A stretch of DNA of 7,127 bases from an uncultured Lachnospiraceae bacterium (lineage in GTDB: Bacteria; Bacillota_A; Clostridia; Lachnospirales; Lachnospiraceae). Positions 1 to 6,465 of this stretch are shown here, piece after piece; the first letter of the stretch is position 1; each line of letters starts with the position of its first letter. The notes below the pieces were generated by a model. It had not been told where the DNA came from, searched no databases, and saw only the letters and a program-made list of their open reading frames with translations. Where the stretch lies: assembly GCA_946410365.1 (NCBI GenBank), contig CAMKAA010000043.1, forward strand, positions 1 to 7,127, read 5' to 3'. The position numbers and the translations under genes were made by a program.

Positions 1-167
1 TGGAAAATGAAGAAACCTGTATCCGCATTCCGATGCTGGAGGGATACAGGAGTCTGAATCTGAGTAATTCGGTTGCAATTGTGCTCTATGAGGCGCTGCG
101 TCAGCAGGATTTCCTGTCTCTGGAGAGGGACGGGGAACTTCACAGACTTCACTGGAAGAGCGAGTAA
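1..167 (+). CDS. trmL: tRNA (cytidine/uridine(34)-2'-O)-methyltransferase TrmL, C-terminal fragment
   Basis: This is the 3' end of a gene that starts outside the window. The reading frame has its first full codon at position 3, runs 54 codons and stops with TAA at 165-167. The fragment carries the two C-terminal SPOUT signatures of TrmL: an IPM segment (fragment residues 9-11) and the RSLNLSNSVAIVLYEALRQ block (residues 16-34). These form the knotted S-adenosylmethionine-binding site. In the known family the enzyme is a cytoplasmic homodimer that 2'-O-methylates the wobble base of certain leucine tRNAs. The tail after the knot (ending HWKSE) is short, as is usual for TrmL. The gene converges on the histidine kinase gene with 9 bp between the stop codons and no visible intrinsic terminator. 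Other SpoU/TrmH paralogues share the fold, but the short C-terminus and exact block favour TrmL. Confidence 0.9.
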   Translation, partial: ENEETCIRIPMLEGYRSLNLSNSVAIVLYEALRQQDFLSLERDGELHRLHWKSE

Positions 168-176
168 CCTGCTGTT

Positions 177-1622
177 TTATTCTGTCTCTTCCTCTTCTTC
201 AATCTCGTCATTGAGATCGGATCTCTTAAGGGTGAAAGTAAACTTGCTGCCGACACCTTCTGTACTGACAAGACTGATATTTTCGCCGTGAGCTCTTATG
301 ATCTCGCGGACTATGGACAGGCCAAGGCCTGTCCCTTTTTTGTCTTTGCCTCGGGAGAGGTCGGTCTTGTAGAAGCGCTCCCAAATCTGGTTCTGGTCCT
401 CCTTGGGAATGCCGATTCCGCTGTCTTTGACGCTTACGAAGACTTTGCCTTTCTTTTCAGTGGTCTCGATCTCGATCTCCGAGTAGTAGTTGCTGAATTT
501 GATGGCGTTGTCAATGAGGTTGTAAAGGACCTGCTGGATCTTGTCCATGTCGGCGTGAACGTAGAGGATGTCGCCTGAGAGGATCAGGCGGATCCGAATG
601 TTCTTGCTGCGGCAGGCATGCTCGAAGGAGGCACTGACTTTGCGGATGACGTCGTTGATATCCCAATCCGTCATCTGAAGGAGCATACCCTTTGTGTTGA
701 GGTTGTTGAGGGCCAGAAGACTGTTGGTAAGCTTGGTAAGACGCTCGGTCTCGTTAAGGACAACGCCTATATAATGCTGGTGCATCTCGGGAGGGATCGT
801 CCCGTCCTGCATGGCTTCCAGAAAGCCTCTGATAGAGGTCAGGGGAGAGCGGAAGTCATGGGATACATTAGCGATGAACTTCTTCTGGTCGTCCTCTGAG
901 GAGGCCACAGTCCTTGCCATATAACCCAGAGATGCCGCAAGGTAGCCCATTTCATCGTCGCCTTCCACATTCAGTTCATAATGCATGTTGCCGGCGGCGT
1001 ACTGCTCTGTAGCGGCAATGATCTTTCTGAGGGGGCGGTAGACGATTTCCGTAAAGAAGATCAGGATGATGATGGACAAAAACAGAATAACGATGAGCAT
1101 CAGGTAGGAGATGTTCAGCATGTTGTTGGCATCTTCATCGATCTTGGAAGCAGCGGTGTGAATGATCACATAACCCCTTGTCTTGTAATTGTTGATGATG
1201 GGGGCGATCACACTGAGTTTCTCCTCGTCGAAGGAGTCGAAAAAAGTGCCTCTCGTGTAATAATTCTTCTGCGTGACGGTGGGATCGAACCCCTCCACGA
1301 CGATCTCCTGCTCGGGATCCGGAGCATCGGCGGAATTGACGATCATTCGGCCGGAAGGATTGATGATCCAGATCTCCGCGTCCATGAAGTAGGAGAGGGA
1401 CTCCATTTGTTCCTGAACCGTCTCGAGAGAGATCTCGGAATTGTACAGATCCGCGGCATAGGTGTCCGCGATCCGGGCGGCTTCCCTGTACATATTCCGG
1501 GAAGTCTGTCTCTGGCAGTACTCGTAGGTCAGTCTGGAGACAAAAGTAGCCACTGTCACAAATCCGAAGAAAGCAAACAGAGCATAGGCCAATATGAACT
1601 TCAGATAAATTGTTTTTCTCAT
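177..1622 (-). CDS. HAMP-domain sensor histidine kinase with extracytoplasmic sensor domain
   Basis: A 481-residue membrane sensor kinase, partner of the response regulator immediately upstream. Visible architecture: first membrane segment at about residues 8-28; extracytoplasmic region about 31-170, with a WIINPSGRMIVNS stretch (85-97) suggesting a PAS/Cache-like sensor; second membrane segment about 171-192; HAMP linker about 193-245; dimerisation/phosphoacceptor helix with H255 in SHDFRSPLTSIRG; ATPase domain with N-box around N368-N372, G1 box DSGIGIP from D400, F-box ERFYK (415-419) and G2 box KGTGLGL (429-435). All catalytic motifs are intact, so it should autophosphorylate on H255. After the ATPase domain there is a very acidic tail (EIEEEEETE, 473-481). 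The ATG at 1620-1622 lies 25 bp after the regulator stop. Its ribosome binding site is weak (GAGGC about 15 nt upstream), so expression may depend on coupling to the regulator. The signal sensed cannot be told from the sequence. Confidence 0.95.
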   Translation of the reverse strand: MRKTIYLKFILAYALFAFFGFVTVATFVSRLTYEYCQRQTSRNMYREAARIADTYAADLYNSEISLETVQEQMESLSYFMDAEIWIINPSGRMIVNSADAPDPEQEIVVEGFDPTVTQKNYYTRGTFFDSFDEEKLSVIAPIINNYKTRGYVIIHTAASKIDEDANNMLNISYLMLIVILFLSIIILIFFTEIVYRPLRKIIAATEQYAAGNMHYELNVEGDDEMGYLAASLGYMARTVASSEDDQKKFIANVSHDFRSPLTSIRGFLEAMQDGTIPPEMHQHYIGVVLNETERLTKLTNSLLALNNLNTKGMLLQMTDWDINDVIRKVSASFEHACRSKNIRIRLILSGDILYVHADMDKIQQVLYNLIDNAIKFSNYYSEIEIETTEKKGKVFVSVKDSGIGIPKEDQNQIWERFYKTDLSRGKDKKGTGLGLSIVREIIRAHGENISLVSTEGVGSKFTFTLKRSDLNDEIEEEEETE

Positions 1623-1647
1623 ATTATGCCCGTTTCCGCCTCAGTCA

Positions 1648-2364
1648 CTATTTTGCCCGTGGATTGGTCTCAAACTTGTAGCCGATACCCCAGATCGTGG
1701 AGATCTTCCAGCCCTCATGATCGTGGATCTTCTCGCGGATCCTCTTGATATGAACGTCCACTGTGCGGGTGTCACCCACGTACTCATAGCCCCAGATCTG
1801 GTCCAGGAGCTGCTCTCTTGTAAAGACGCGGTTGGGACTTGCGGCGAGGCAGTAGAGAAGTTCAAGTTCCTTGGGAGGCATGTCAATCTGCTCTCCCATG
1901 TATGTAACAGAATAGTTTGTAAGATTGATCGTCAGGTCGGGATAACTCACCGTCTTGTCGCCCGAACCGGCGGTTTCCGCAGCCGGCTTTTTGTTGTAGC
2001 GGCGAAGGACAGCCTTTACTCTTGCTACGAGCTCCTTGGAATCGAAGGGCTTCTGCATATAATCGTCGGCGCCCATCTCAAGACCGAGTACTTTGTCAAA
2101 GATCTCGCCCTTTGCTGAGAGCATGATGATCGGCGTGTCCTTGCCGGAGCGGACCTCACGGCAGACCTGGTAGCCGTCCATGCCCGGAAGCATGAGGTCG
2201 AGCAGGATCAGGTCGGGCTCGAAGCTCTCTACGGCGGCAATAGCCGCCTCGCCGTCTCCCACGATCTTGGTCTCGTAGCATTCCTTCATCAGATAGAGAC
2301 TGATGAGTTCGGCGATATTGGAATCGTCATCGACGATCAGGATTTTCTGTCTGGCAGCAGCCAT
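1648..2364 (-). CDS. OmpR/PhoB-family winged-helix response regulator
   Basis: A 238-residue DNA-binding response regulator. The receiver domain is residues 1-123, with acidic pocket D12-D14, phosphoacceptor D56 (LILLDLMLPGMDG), switch residues S83 and Y102, and the conserved K105-P106. After a short Ala/Gly/Ser linker, the winged-helix domain runs from about 137 to 234, with the recognition helix in GDTRTVDVHIKRIREKI (197-213) and the C-terminal hairpin WGIGYKFE. All residues needed for phosphorylation-dependent activation are present. It should be phosphorylated by the downstream histidine kinase and act as a dimer on promoter direct repeats. The ATG at 2362-2364 has a good ribosome binding site (AGGGGG, 9 nt spacing). 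It follows mutS2 by 44 bp with no convincing terminator, so it is probably transcribed with mutS2. Regulon unknown; it resembles PhoP/WalR-type regulators but I cannot assign a specific name. Confidence 0.96.
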   Translation of the reverse strand: MAAARQKILIVDDDSNIAELISLYLMKECYETKIVGDGEAAIAAVESFEPDLILLDLMLPGMDGYQVCREVRSGKDTPIIMLSAKGEIFDKVLGLEMGADDYMQKPFDSKELVARVKAVLRRYNKKPAAETAGSGDKTVSYPDLTINLTNYSVTYMGEQIDMPPKELELLYCLAASPNRVFTREQLLDQIWGYEYVGDTRTVDVHIKRIREKIHDHEGWKISTIWGIGYKFETNPRAK

Positions 2365-2373
2365 AGGTATTGT

Positions 2374-2379
2374 CCCCCT
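2374..2379 (-). promoter_or_regulatory. Ribosome binding site of the response regulator
   Basis: Read on the minus strand this is AGGGGG, 9 nt before the ATG at 2364. It is the strongest Shine-Dalgarno match in the mutS2-regulator-kinase unit and supports the chosen start. Confidence 0.7.
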
Positions 2380-2408
2380 GTTTCAAAAAATAGTTTTTCC
2401 GTCCGTTT

Positions 2409-4868
2409 TTACTGCAGCTCTACGATGGTGACGCCTGCGTCGCCTTCACCGAAATCGCCGAGTCTGTATTTTTTGATCCACTTCTGTCTGCGCAGGTAGT
2501 TGTGGACCGCTTTGCGAAGAGCCCCGGTCCCCTTGCCGTGTACGATGCGGACACTGGAGAGATGGGACATTCTCGCGTCGTCGAGATATTTATCCAGTTC
2601 ATTAATGGCTTCGTCCGTAGTCATACCCAGAAGACTCAGCTCCGGGGAGATGGACTGGTTTCTGGAGAAATCGAGATTTCTCTGCTTATTGCCCGCGCCG
2701 CCGGCATTTTCGAAAGCTTTCTTCATGCTGCTTCGGGAATTGCTCTTAACGGGATTGCCGTACGCGTCCTCTTCGATCAAATTGAGGTCGCTGAGCGCCG
2801 CTTTGGAATTCATGATGCCGCAGCGAACGGAAACTTTGCCATTGGAATCCGGAAGGGCCGTCACAACGCCCGTCAGCCCCATGGAGATCACGCGGACCTT
2901 GTCGCCCACATGAAGATCGGAAGCCTTGAGTTTCCCTGTGACCTGCTCCTCCTGTTTGCGGCTGAGCTTCTCATTCTTCCTGGAGACCTGCTCGCGCAGC
3001 GAGGATCTGGCACGCTCCATTGCAGCCATATCGCCGCCCCGGCCGCTCTTTCTCATCTCAGAGATCGCCTCGTCAGCTTTCTTCTTGGCGTCCGCAAGAA
3101 TATCTCTGGCTTCTTCGTTTGCTTTCTCGAGGATCTTGTCTCTGCGCTCGTCCATGAGCTTTTCTTTATTCCGGATCTTCTTCTGCTCTTTTTCTATAGA
3201 TTCTCTGAGGGCGGAGATCTCCTCCTGCTCCCTCTGTATCCGGATCCGTTTTTCTTCCAGATCAGCCAGGATATCTTCCATATTCTGAGTTTCCTGGCTC
3301 AGCTGTTCCTTGGCCGCCTCAATGATGTTCTCGGGAAGCCCAAGCTTTTTCGAGATCGCGAAGGCGTTGGATTTGCCGGGCACACCGATCAGCAGCCTAT
3401 ATGTGGGCTGCAGAGTCTCCACATTGAATTCGCAGCTGGCATTAGTGACACCGGGCGTGTTCATGGCGTAGACCTTGAGCTCACTGTAGTGAGTCGTGGC
3501 TACGGCCCGGATCCCCTGCTCATGCAGATAGTTCAAAATAGAGATGGCCAGTGCCGCTCCTTCCGTCGGATCGGTACCTGCGCCCAATTCGTCGAAGAGA
3601 CACAGGCTGTTCTCATCTACATCCTTAAGAATATCCACTATGGTAGTCATATGGGAGGAGAAGGTGGACAGGCTCTGCTCAATGCTCTGCTCATCACCTA
3701 TATCAGCATAGACTTCACTAAAAAGCGCGATCTCACTTCGGTCGCCGGCGGGAATATGAAGTCCCGCCATACCCATCAGCTCAAACAGGCCGATGGTCTT
3801 CAAAGTGACTGTCTTGCCTCCCGTGTTGGGACCGGTGATGACGATCAGGTCGTAATCTTCTCCGAGCTCAAGATCAATGGGCACGACCTTCTTCTTGTCA
3901 ATAAGGGGATGTCTGCCTTTGTTGATCTTAATAAATCTGCGATTGTTGAGAAGGGGCATGGTGGCATTCTGCTCAAGCGCGAGCTTGGCCTTTGCGAAGA
4001 TAAAATCAAGCTTCGTCATATTCGCCGCGTTGTCCTTGAGGGCCATGAGATTGTCTGCCGCCTCCGCGGAGAGAGAAGCCAGAACCTTCTCGATCTCCTG
4101 CTTCTCCTGCAGAGTCAGTTCACGGATCTTATTGTTGAGATTTACGATGGCAGCGGGCTCTATAAAGAGAGTGGATCCGCTGGCACTCTGATCATGAACA
4201 ATGCCCTGCACCTGATTCTTATACTCGGATTTAATGGGAATGCAGTAACGGTTTCCGCGCATAGTAACAACGCTGTCCTGAAGATAAGGGGCCAGCGTCA
4301 CATTGACCATTTTATTGAGCTGCTGATGAATCCTTCCGCTCGCTTCGCTGATCTCCCGGCGGACTCTGCGAAGTCCCGGGCTCGCTTCGTCCGCGATCTC
4401 ATCCTCGGAGAGGATGCAGCGGAGGATCTCTCTGGACAGGCTCTTCAGGGGATAGAGGCAGTCGAAAAGGTCGAAGAGAATATTGTCTTCAGGTTTGAGC
4501 TGCTCATTGTTTCCAAGTGCGGAAACTCCCCGTCCGCCGGATTCCGTTGTGCCGTATTCCTGCACGCGTCCCACATTATCCAGGAAGGAAGCCAGATGAA
4601 GCAGCTCTGCTGCCGTCAGTGTGCTTCCGATGGAGAGCGCGCCAAAGGTATAGCCGAAGTCCCTGTTAGAGCCGAAATTCACACTTCCCTTCCGGATCAG
4701 AAGCTGCAGCGCGGCGTCTGTCTCCTCCTGGGCAAGGCGGATGTCCGGCAGGTTGTCCATGGGCTTTAATTCTCTGCAAAGAGCCTTGGCCGGCGCGGAA
4801 TTCGCGTTCTCGGTCAGTTTTTCTATGATCTTATTGAATTCAACAATATGTAAAACTTTATCGTTCAT
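2409..4868 (-). CDS. mutS2: MutS2 family ATPase with KOW-like and Smr domains
   Basis: An 819-residue MutS2 protein, somewhat longer than the roughly 780-790 typical of the family. Like other MutS2 it lacks the mismatch-recognition domain of MutS. The core/lever region is about residues 1-310, including the family signature VHDQSASGSTLFIEP (224-238). The ATPase has Walker A GPNTGGKT (346-353), GDEQS (391-395), signature loop EQSLSTFSSHM (397-407), Walker B LCLFDE (422-427) and H-loop TTH (458-460). A long charged coiled coil spans about 520-645. A KOW-like beta segment lies at about 652-700 (VGDKVRVI...GVVTAL), then a polar linker, then the Smr domain at 743-819 with an intact HGKGTG motif (777-782). 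Known MutS2 proteins suppress recombination and/or split collided ribosomes (B. subtilis MutS2/RqcU). The Smr LDxRG motif reads LSLLG (744-748), so the acidic and basic residues tied to nuclease activity are missing. First gene of the minus-strand operon. The ATG start fits the family N-terminus (KVLHIVEFNKIIEKL). Confidence 0.96.
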   Translation of the reverse strand: MNDKVLHIVEFNKIIEKLTENANSAPAKALCRELKPMDNLPDIRLAQEETDAALQLLIRKGSVNFGSNRDFGYTFGALSIGSTLTAAELLHLASFLDNVGRVQEYGTTESGGRGVSALGNNEQLKPEDNILFDLFDCLYPLKSLSREILRCILSEDEIADEASPGLRRVRREISEASGRIHQQLNKMVNVTLAPYLQDSVVTMRGNRYCIPIKSEYKNQVQGIVHDQSASGSTLFIEPAAIVNLNNKIRELTLQEKQEIEKVLASLSAEAADNLMALKDNAANMTKLDFIFAKAKLALEQNATMPLLNNRRFIKINKGRHPLIDKKKVVPIDLELGEDYDLIVITGPNTGGKTVTLKTIGLFELMGMAGLHIPAGDRSEIALFSEVYADIGDEQSIEQSLSTFSSHMTTIVDILKDVDENSLCLFDELGAGTDPTEGAALAISILNYLHEQGIRAVATTHYSELKVYAMNTPGVTNASCEFNVETLQPTYRLLIGVPGKSNAFAISKKLGLPENIIEAAKEQLSQETQNMEDILADLEEKRIRIQREQEEISALRESIEKEQKKIRNKEKLMDERRDKILEKANEEARDILADAKKKADEAISEMRKSGRGGDMAAMERARSSLREQVSRKNEKLSRKQEEQVTGKLKASDLHVGDKVRVISMGLTGVVTALPDSNGKVSVRCGIMNSKAALSDLNLIEEDAYGNPVKSNSRSSMKKAFENAGGAGNKQRNLDFSRNQSISPELSLLGMTTDEAINELDKYLDDARMSHLSSVRIVHGKGTGALRKAVHNYLRRQKWIKKYRLGDFGEGDAGVTIVELQ

Positions 4869-4927
4869 GGAAATCGTGATTCTCCCGGCTTAAGATGATG
4901 ATCGATGATCTTCTCAGGTTTACTCAT
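4865..4927 (-). CDS. Possible 20-codon leader peptide ORF upstream of mutS2
   Basis: On the minus strand an ATG at 4927 opens a 20-codon frame (MSKPEKIIDH, then HLKPGESRFP). It ends in a TGA that overlaps the mutS2 ATG as ATGA (4868-4865). The frame differs from mutS2. The predicted -10 element (TATACT, 4939-4934) would place the transcription start at about 4927, the A of this ATG. If used, the ORF would therefore be translated from a leaderless or nearly leaderless mRNA, because no Shine-Dalgarno sequence can fit upstream. The ATGA overlap would favour translational coupling to mutS2, whose own ribosome binding site has long spacing. I do not recognise the peptide. It may be a chance frame in a 58-bp leader; the overlap is the main support. 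Confidence 0.3.
   Translation of the reverse strand: MSKPEKIIDHHLKPGESRFP
4881..4886 (-). promoter_or_regulatory. Probable ribosome binding site of mutS2
   Basis: Minus-strand GGGAGA lies 12 nt before the mutS2 ATG at 4868. The spacing is longer than the usual 6-9 nt, so initiation may be modest or aided by re-initiation after the overlapping leader ORF. Confidence 0.5.
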
Positions 4928-4933
4928 GGGGAT

Positions 4934-4964
4934 AGTATAGCACATCTGCGACGGTTCTTTTCAA
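4934..4964 (-). promoter_or_regulatory. Predicted sigma-A promoter for the mutS2 operon (extended -10)
   Basis: On the minus strand, TATACT (4939-4934) matches five of six bases of the -10 consensus. It is directly preceded by TGC (4942-4940), giving an extended -10. A TTGAAA -35 match (4964-4959) lies 19 bp upstream, which is long, but the TGn motif can compensate. The predicted start is about 4927, some 59 nt before the mutS2 ATG. Not experimentally shown. Confidence 0.6.
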
Positions 4965-4986
4965 TTTCCTGCGGTCGGGGTATACT
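4958..4986 (+). promoter_or_regulatory. Predicted sigma-A promoter for the HtrA-like gene
   Basis: TTTTCA (4958-4963, four of six -35 bases) is separated by an ideal 17 bp from TATACT (4981-4986, five of six -10 bases). The predicted start is near 4993, giving a leader of about 29 nt to the ATG at 5022. The -35 element overlaps the -35 of the divergent mutS2 promoter almost completely. Confidence 0.65.
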
Positions 4987-5009
4987 TTAGAAAAAATGTG
5001 AACTGTAAT

Positions 5010-5015
5010 AAGGAA
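5010..5015 (+). promoter_or_regulatory. Ribosome binding site that decides the start of the HtrA-like gene
   Basis: AAGGAA lies 6 nt before the ATG at 5022. The frame can be extended upstream to a GTG at 4998, but that codon sits only about 5 nt after the predicted transcription start and has no ribosome binding site. The ATG at 5022 is therefore preferred. Confidence 0.7.
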
Positions 5016-5021
5016 TTAACT

Positions 5022-6413
5022 ATGAGCAATGAATATCCTGACAGAAATGAAAACGTGCAGGACAAACTGCAGGAAATAAAGAAAAACACGGAAACAGGCA
5101 GTGCTTCTCAGCCTGAGGAACAGGATTCCGACATAGGATTTTTGCAGGAGGAGATCAAAAAGCGTCCCCGCAACAGAAAGAAAATGATGCGTCAGATGAT
5201 GACGATCGCCATTATGGCGGCAGTTTTCGGAGCGGTAGCCTGCCTGTTCTTCCTGCTTTTGGAGCCCATCTTCACCAGAATGCTGTACCCGGAGGAAGCC
5301 GTGACGGGAGTTACTTATCCCGAGGAGACGGAGAGCGAAGAACTTACGCCCGAGGAAATGCTGGTCAACGAAGAGGAGAAAGCTGCGACAGAGGAACAGG
5401 AGAGGATCCGGCAAGAGGTGGAGCGCATCCTGCGGGATAAAGACCGGGGAGCGAAGACGGTTGAAAATCTCTATGGAGCGCTGCGCTCTGTAGCGACGGA
5501 CTCCCTCCATTATCTGGTGGATGTAGCGGAGATCTCGTCGGATACAGACTGGTTTAATGATCCCTATGAGACAAGAGGCACTGTGTCAGGGATCATCATT
5601 GCCAATACAGACTCGGAAGCACAGGTTCTGGTATATTCGCCGGGCATTAACGCCGCGCAGACGATTCAGGTAACCTTTTATGACGGTTCCTCCGCTGAGG
5701 GAGCGATCCGTTCCTATGACAGTGTATCCGGCTTTGCTGTGCTCAGCGTCAGTCTGGAGAGCATGAATTCGGAAATAAAGGAGAAACTCAGGGCGGCGGA
5801 CCTGGGATCCTCTTCGCCTTCCGTGGTGTTGGGCAGACCGGTGATCGCTGTTGGAAGGCCAATAGGAAACAGCGGCAGCATCTCCTATGGGGCGGTTACC
5901 TCTGCGATCGCAAATCTGCCGATACAGGATTCCGGTTTTGTGCAGCTCACAACGGATATTTACGGCAGCAGGAACGCCTCCGGCGTTCTGATCGATCTGG
6001 ACGGCCGTGTGGTAGGGATCATCGATTCTGCTCACGGAAGACCCGATATGCCTAATATTCTCTGCGCCATTGGCATCACAGAGACCAAACAGCTTATAGA
6101 AAAATTATCTGCGGGAAGCAAAAAAGCGTATCTTGGTGTACAATGTACAGATGTGCCGGGTGATGTGCGCTCCAGAATGAATATACCGGACGGAGTTTAT
6201 CTGAGCGGAGTGGCGGATGATTCTCCCGCAATGAACGCAGGACTTCAGAAGGGAGATGTGATCACCAATATGGGTGAGGAGGAAGTGCATTACAGCGCGG
6301 CGATCTCCCGGATCCTTCTGGAGAACGAAGCAGGTTCTGAGATTTCCATTACCCTGCTGCGTCCAAGCGGAGACGGATACACGGAGATGGAGCTGAACGT
6401 CACATTGGAGTGA
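5022..6413 (+). CDS. Membrane-anchored HtrA-like protein (trypsin fold plus PDZ), probable pseudoprotease
   Basis: A 463-residue protein with HtrA/DegS layout. The N-terminus is cytoplasmic and polar (about 1-57) and ends in a basic RPRNRKK patch (48-54). One membrane segment follows (about 59-81), then an acidic, Glu-rich, probably helical stalk (about 90-140). The trypsin-like domain is about 147-362 and the PDZ domain about 366-462, with a YLGV carboxylate-binding loop (370-373) and DDSPAMNAGLQKGDVI. Fold landmarks of HtrA remain: VSGIII (188-193), GRPVIAVGRPIGNSGSISYGAV (271-292) and LDGRVVGI (326-333). The catalytic residues do not. There is no histidine between 164 and 337, the DLAVL aspartate position is G237 in SGFAVL, and GNSGGPL is replaced by SRNASGVL with A319 at the serine position. 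It is therefore likely to be inactive and may sense or bind extracytoplasmic peptides through PDZ. It is probably co-transcribed with yhaM 52 bp downstream. Proteolysis by unusual geometry cannot be fully excluded. Confidence 0.88.
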   Translation: MSNEYPDRNENVQDKLQEIKKNTETGSASQPEEQDSDIGFLQEEIKKRPRNRKKMMRQMMTIAIMAAVFGAVACLFFLLLEPIFTRMLYPEEAVTGVTYPEETESEELTPEEMLVNEEEKAATEEQERIRQEVERILRDKDRGAKTVENLYGALRSVATDSLHYLVDVAEISSDTDWFNDPYETRGTVSGIIIANTDSEAQVLVYSPGINAAQTIQVTFYDGSSAEGAIRSYDSVSGFAVLSVSLESMNSEIKEKLRAADLGSSSPSVVLGRPVIAVGRPIGNSGSISYGAVTSAIANLPIQDSGFVQLTTDIYGSRNASGVLIDLDGRVVGIIDSAHGRPDMPNILCAIGITETKQLIEKLSAGSKKAYLGVQCTDVPGDVRSRMNIPDGVYLSGVADDSPAMNAGLQKGDVITNMGEEEVHYSAAISRILLENEAGSEISITLLRPSGDGYTEMELNVTLE

Positions 6414-6420
6414 CACAAAA

Positions 6421-6444
6421 AACATAATTTTAATAACATAATTT
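6421..6444 (+). repeat. Perfect 10-bp direct repeat AACATAATTT in the gap before yhaM
   Basis: AACATAATTT occurs at 6421-6430 and again at 6435-6444, with start-to-start spacing of 14 bp. It lies in the AT-rich 52-bp gap between the HtrA-like gene and yhaM. The second copy contains CATAAT (6437-6442), a -10-like hexamer, but no reasonable -35 sits 17 bp upstream. No stem-loop terminator is visible in the gap, which supports read-through from the upstream gene. It may be a simple slippage duplication or a weak regulatory site. Confidence 0.6.
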
Positions 6445-6450
6445 AGAAAC

Positions 6451-6455
6451 GAGGA
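6451..6455 (+). promoter_or_regulatory. Ribosome binding site of yhaM
   Basis: GAGGA ends 10 nt before the ATG at 6466. A second AGGA (6462-6465) directly abuts the ATG and is too close to act. The site supports 6466 as the start. Confidence 0.6.
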
Positions 6456-6465
6456 ATAATCAGGA

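Noticed and set aside
202..217. Short inverted repeat ATCTC/GAGAT near the kinase 3' end as a terminator
   Set aside because: The 5-bp stem is inside coding sequence and has no following T-run in either direction.
981..1748. A 255-codon open frame on the plus strand opposite the histidine kinase
   Set aside because: It is antisense to an intact kinase with all catalytic boxes and has no recognisable domain, so it is a shadow frame.
2381..2400. A-run and T-run (AAAAAATAGTTTTT) between mutS2 and the response regulator as a terminator
   Set aside because: The possible stem is only A-T pairs with a 3-4 nt loop and no GC-rich base, so it is too weak for an intrinsic terminator.
2502..4769. A 755-codon open frame on the plus strand opposite mutS2
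   Set aside because: It lies wholly antisense to a full-length, motif-complete mutS2, has no recognisable domain, and is explained by codon bias of the minus-strand gene leaving the opposite frame free of stops.
4897..4910. Tandem GATGATC repeat upstream of mutS2
   Set aside because: Two perfect 7-bp copies are seen, but in a short GAT-rich stretch this can easily arise by chance, and no symmetry or promoter overlap suggests an operator.
4998..5021. GTG at 4998 as the start of the HtrA-like gene, adding eight residues
   Set aside because: It lies about 5 nt after the predicted transcription start and lacks a Shine-Dalgarno sequence. ATG at 5022 has AAGGAA at good spacing.
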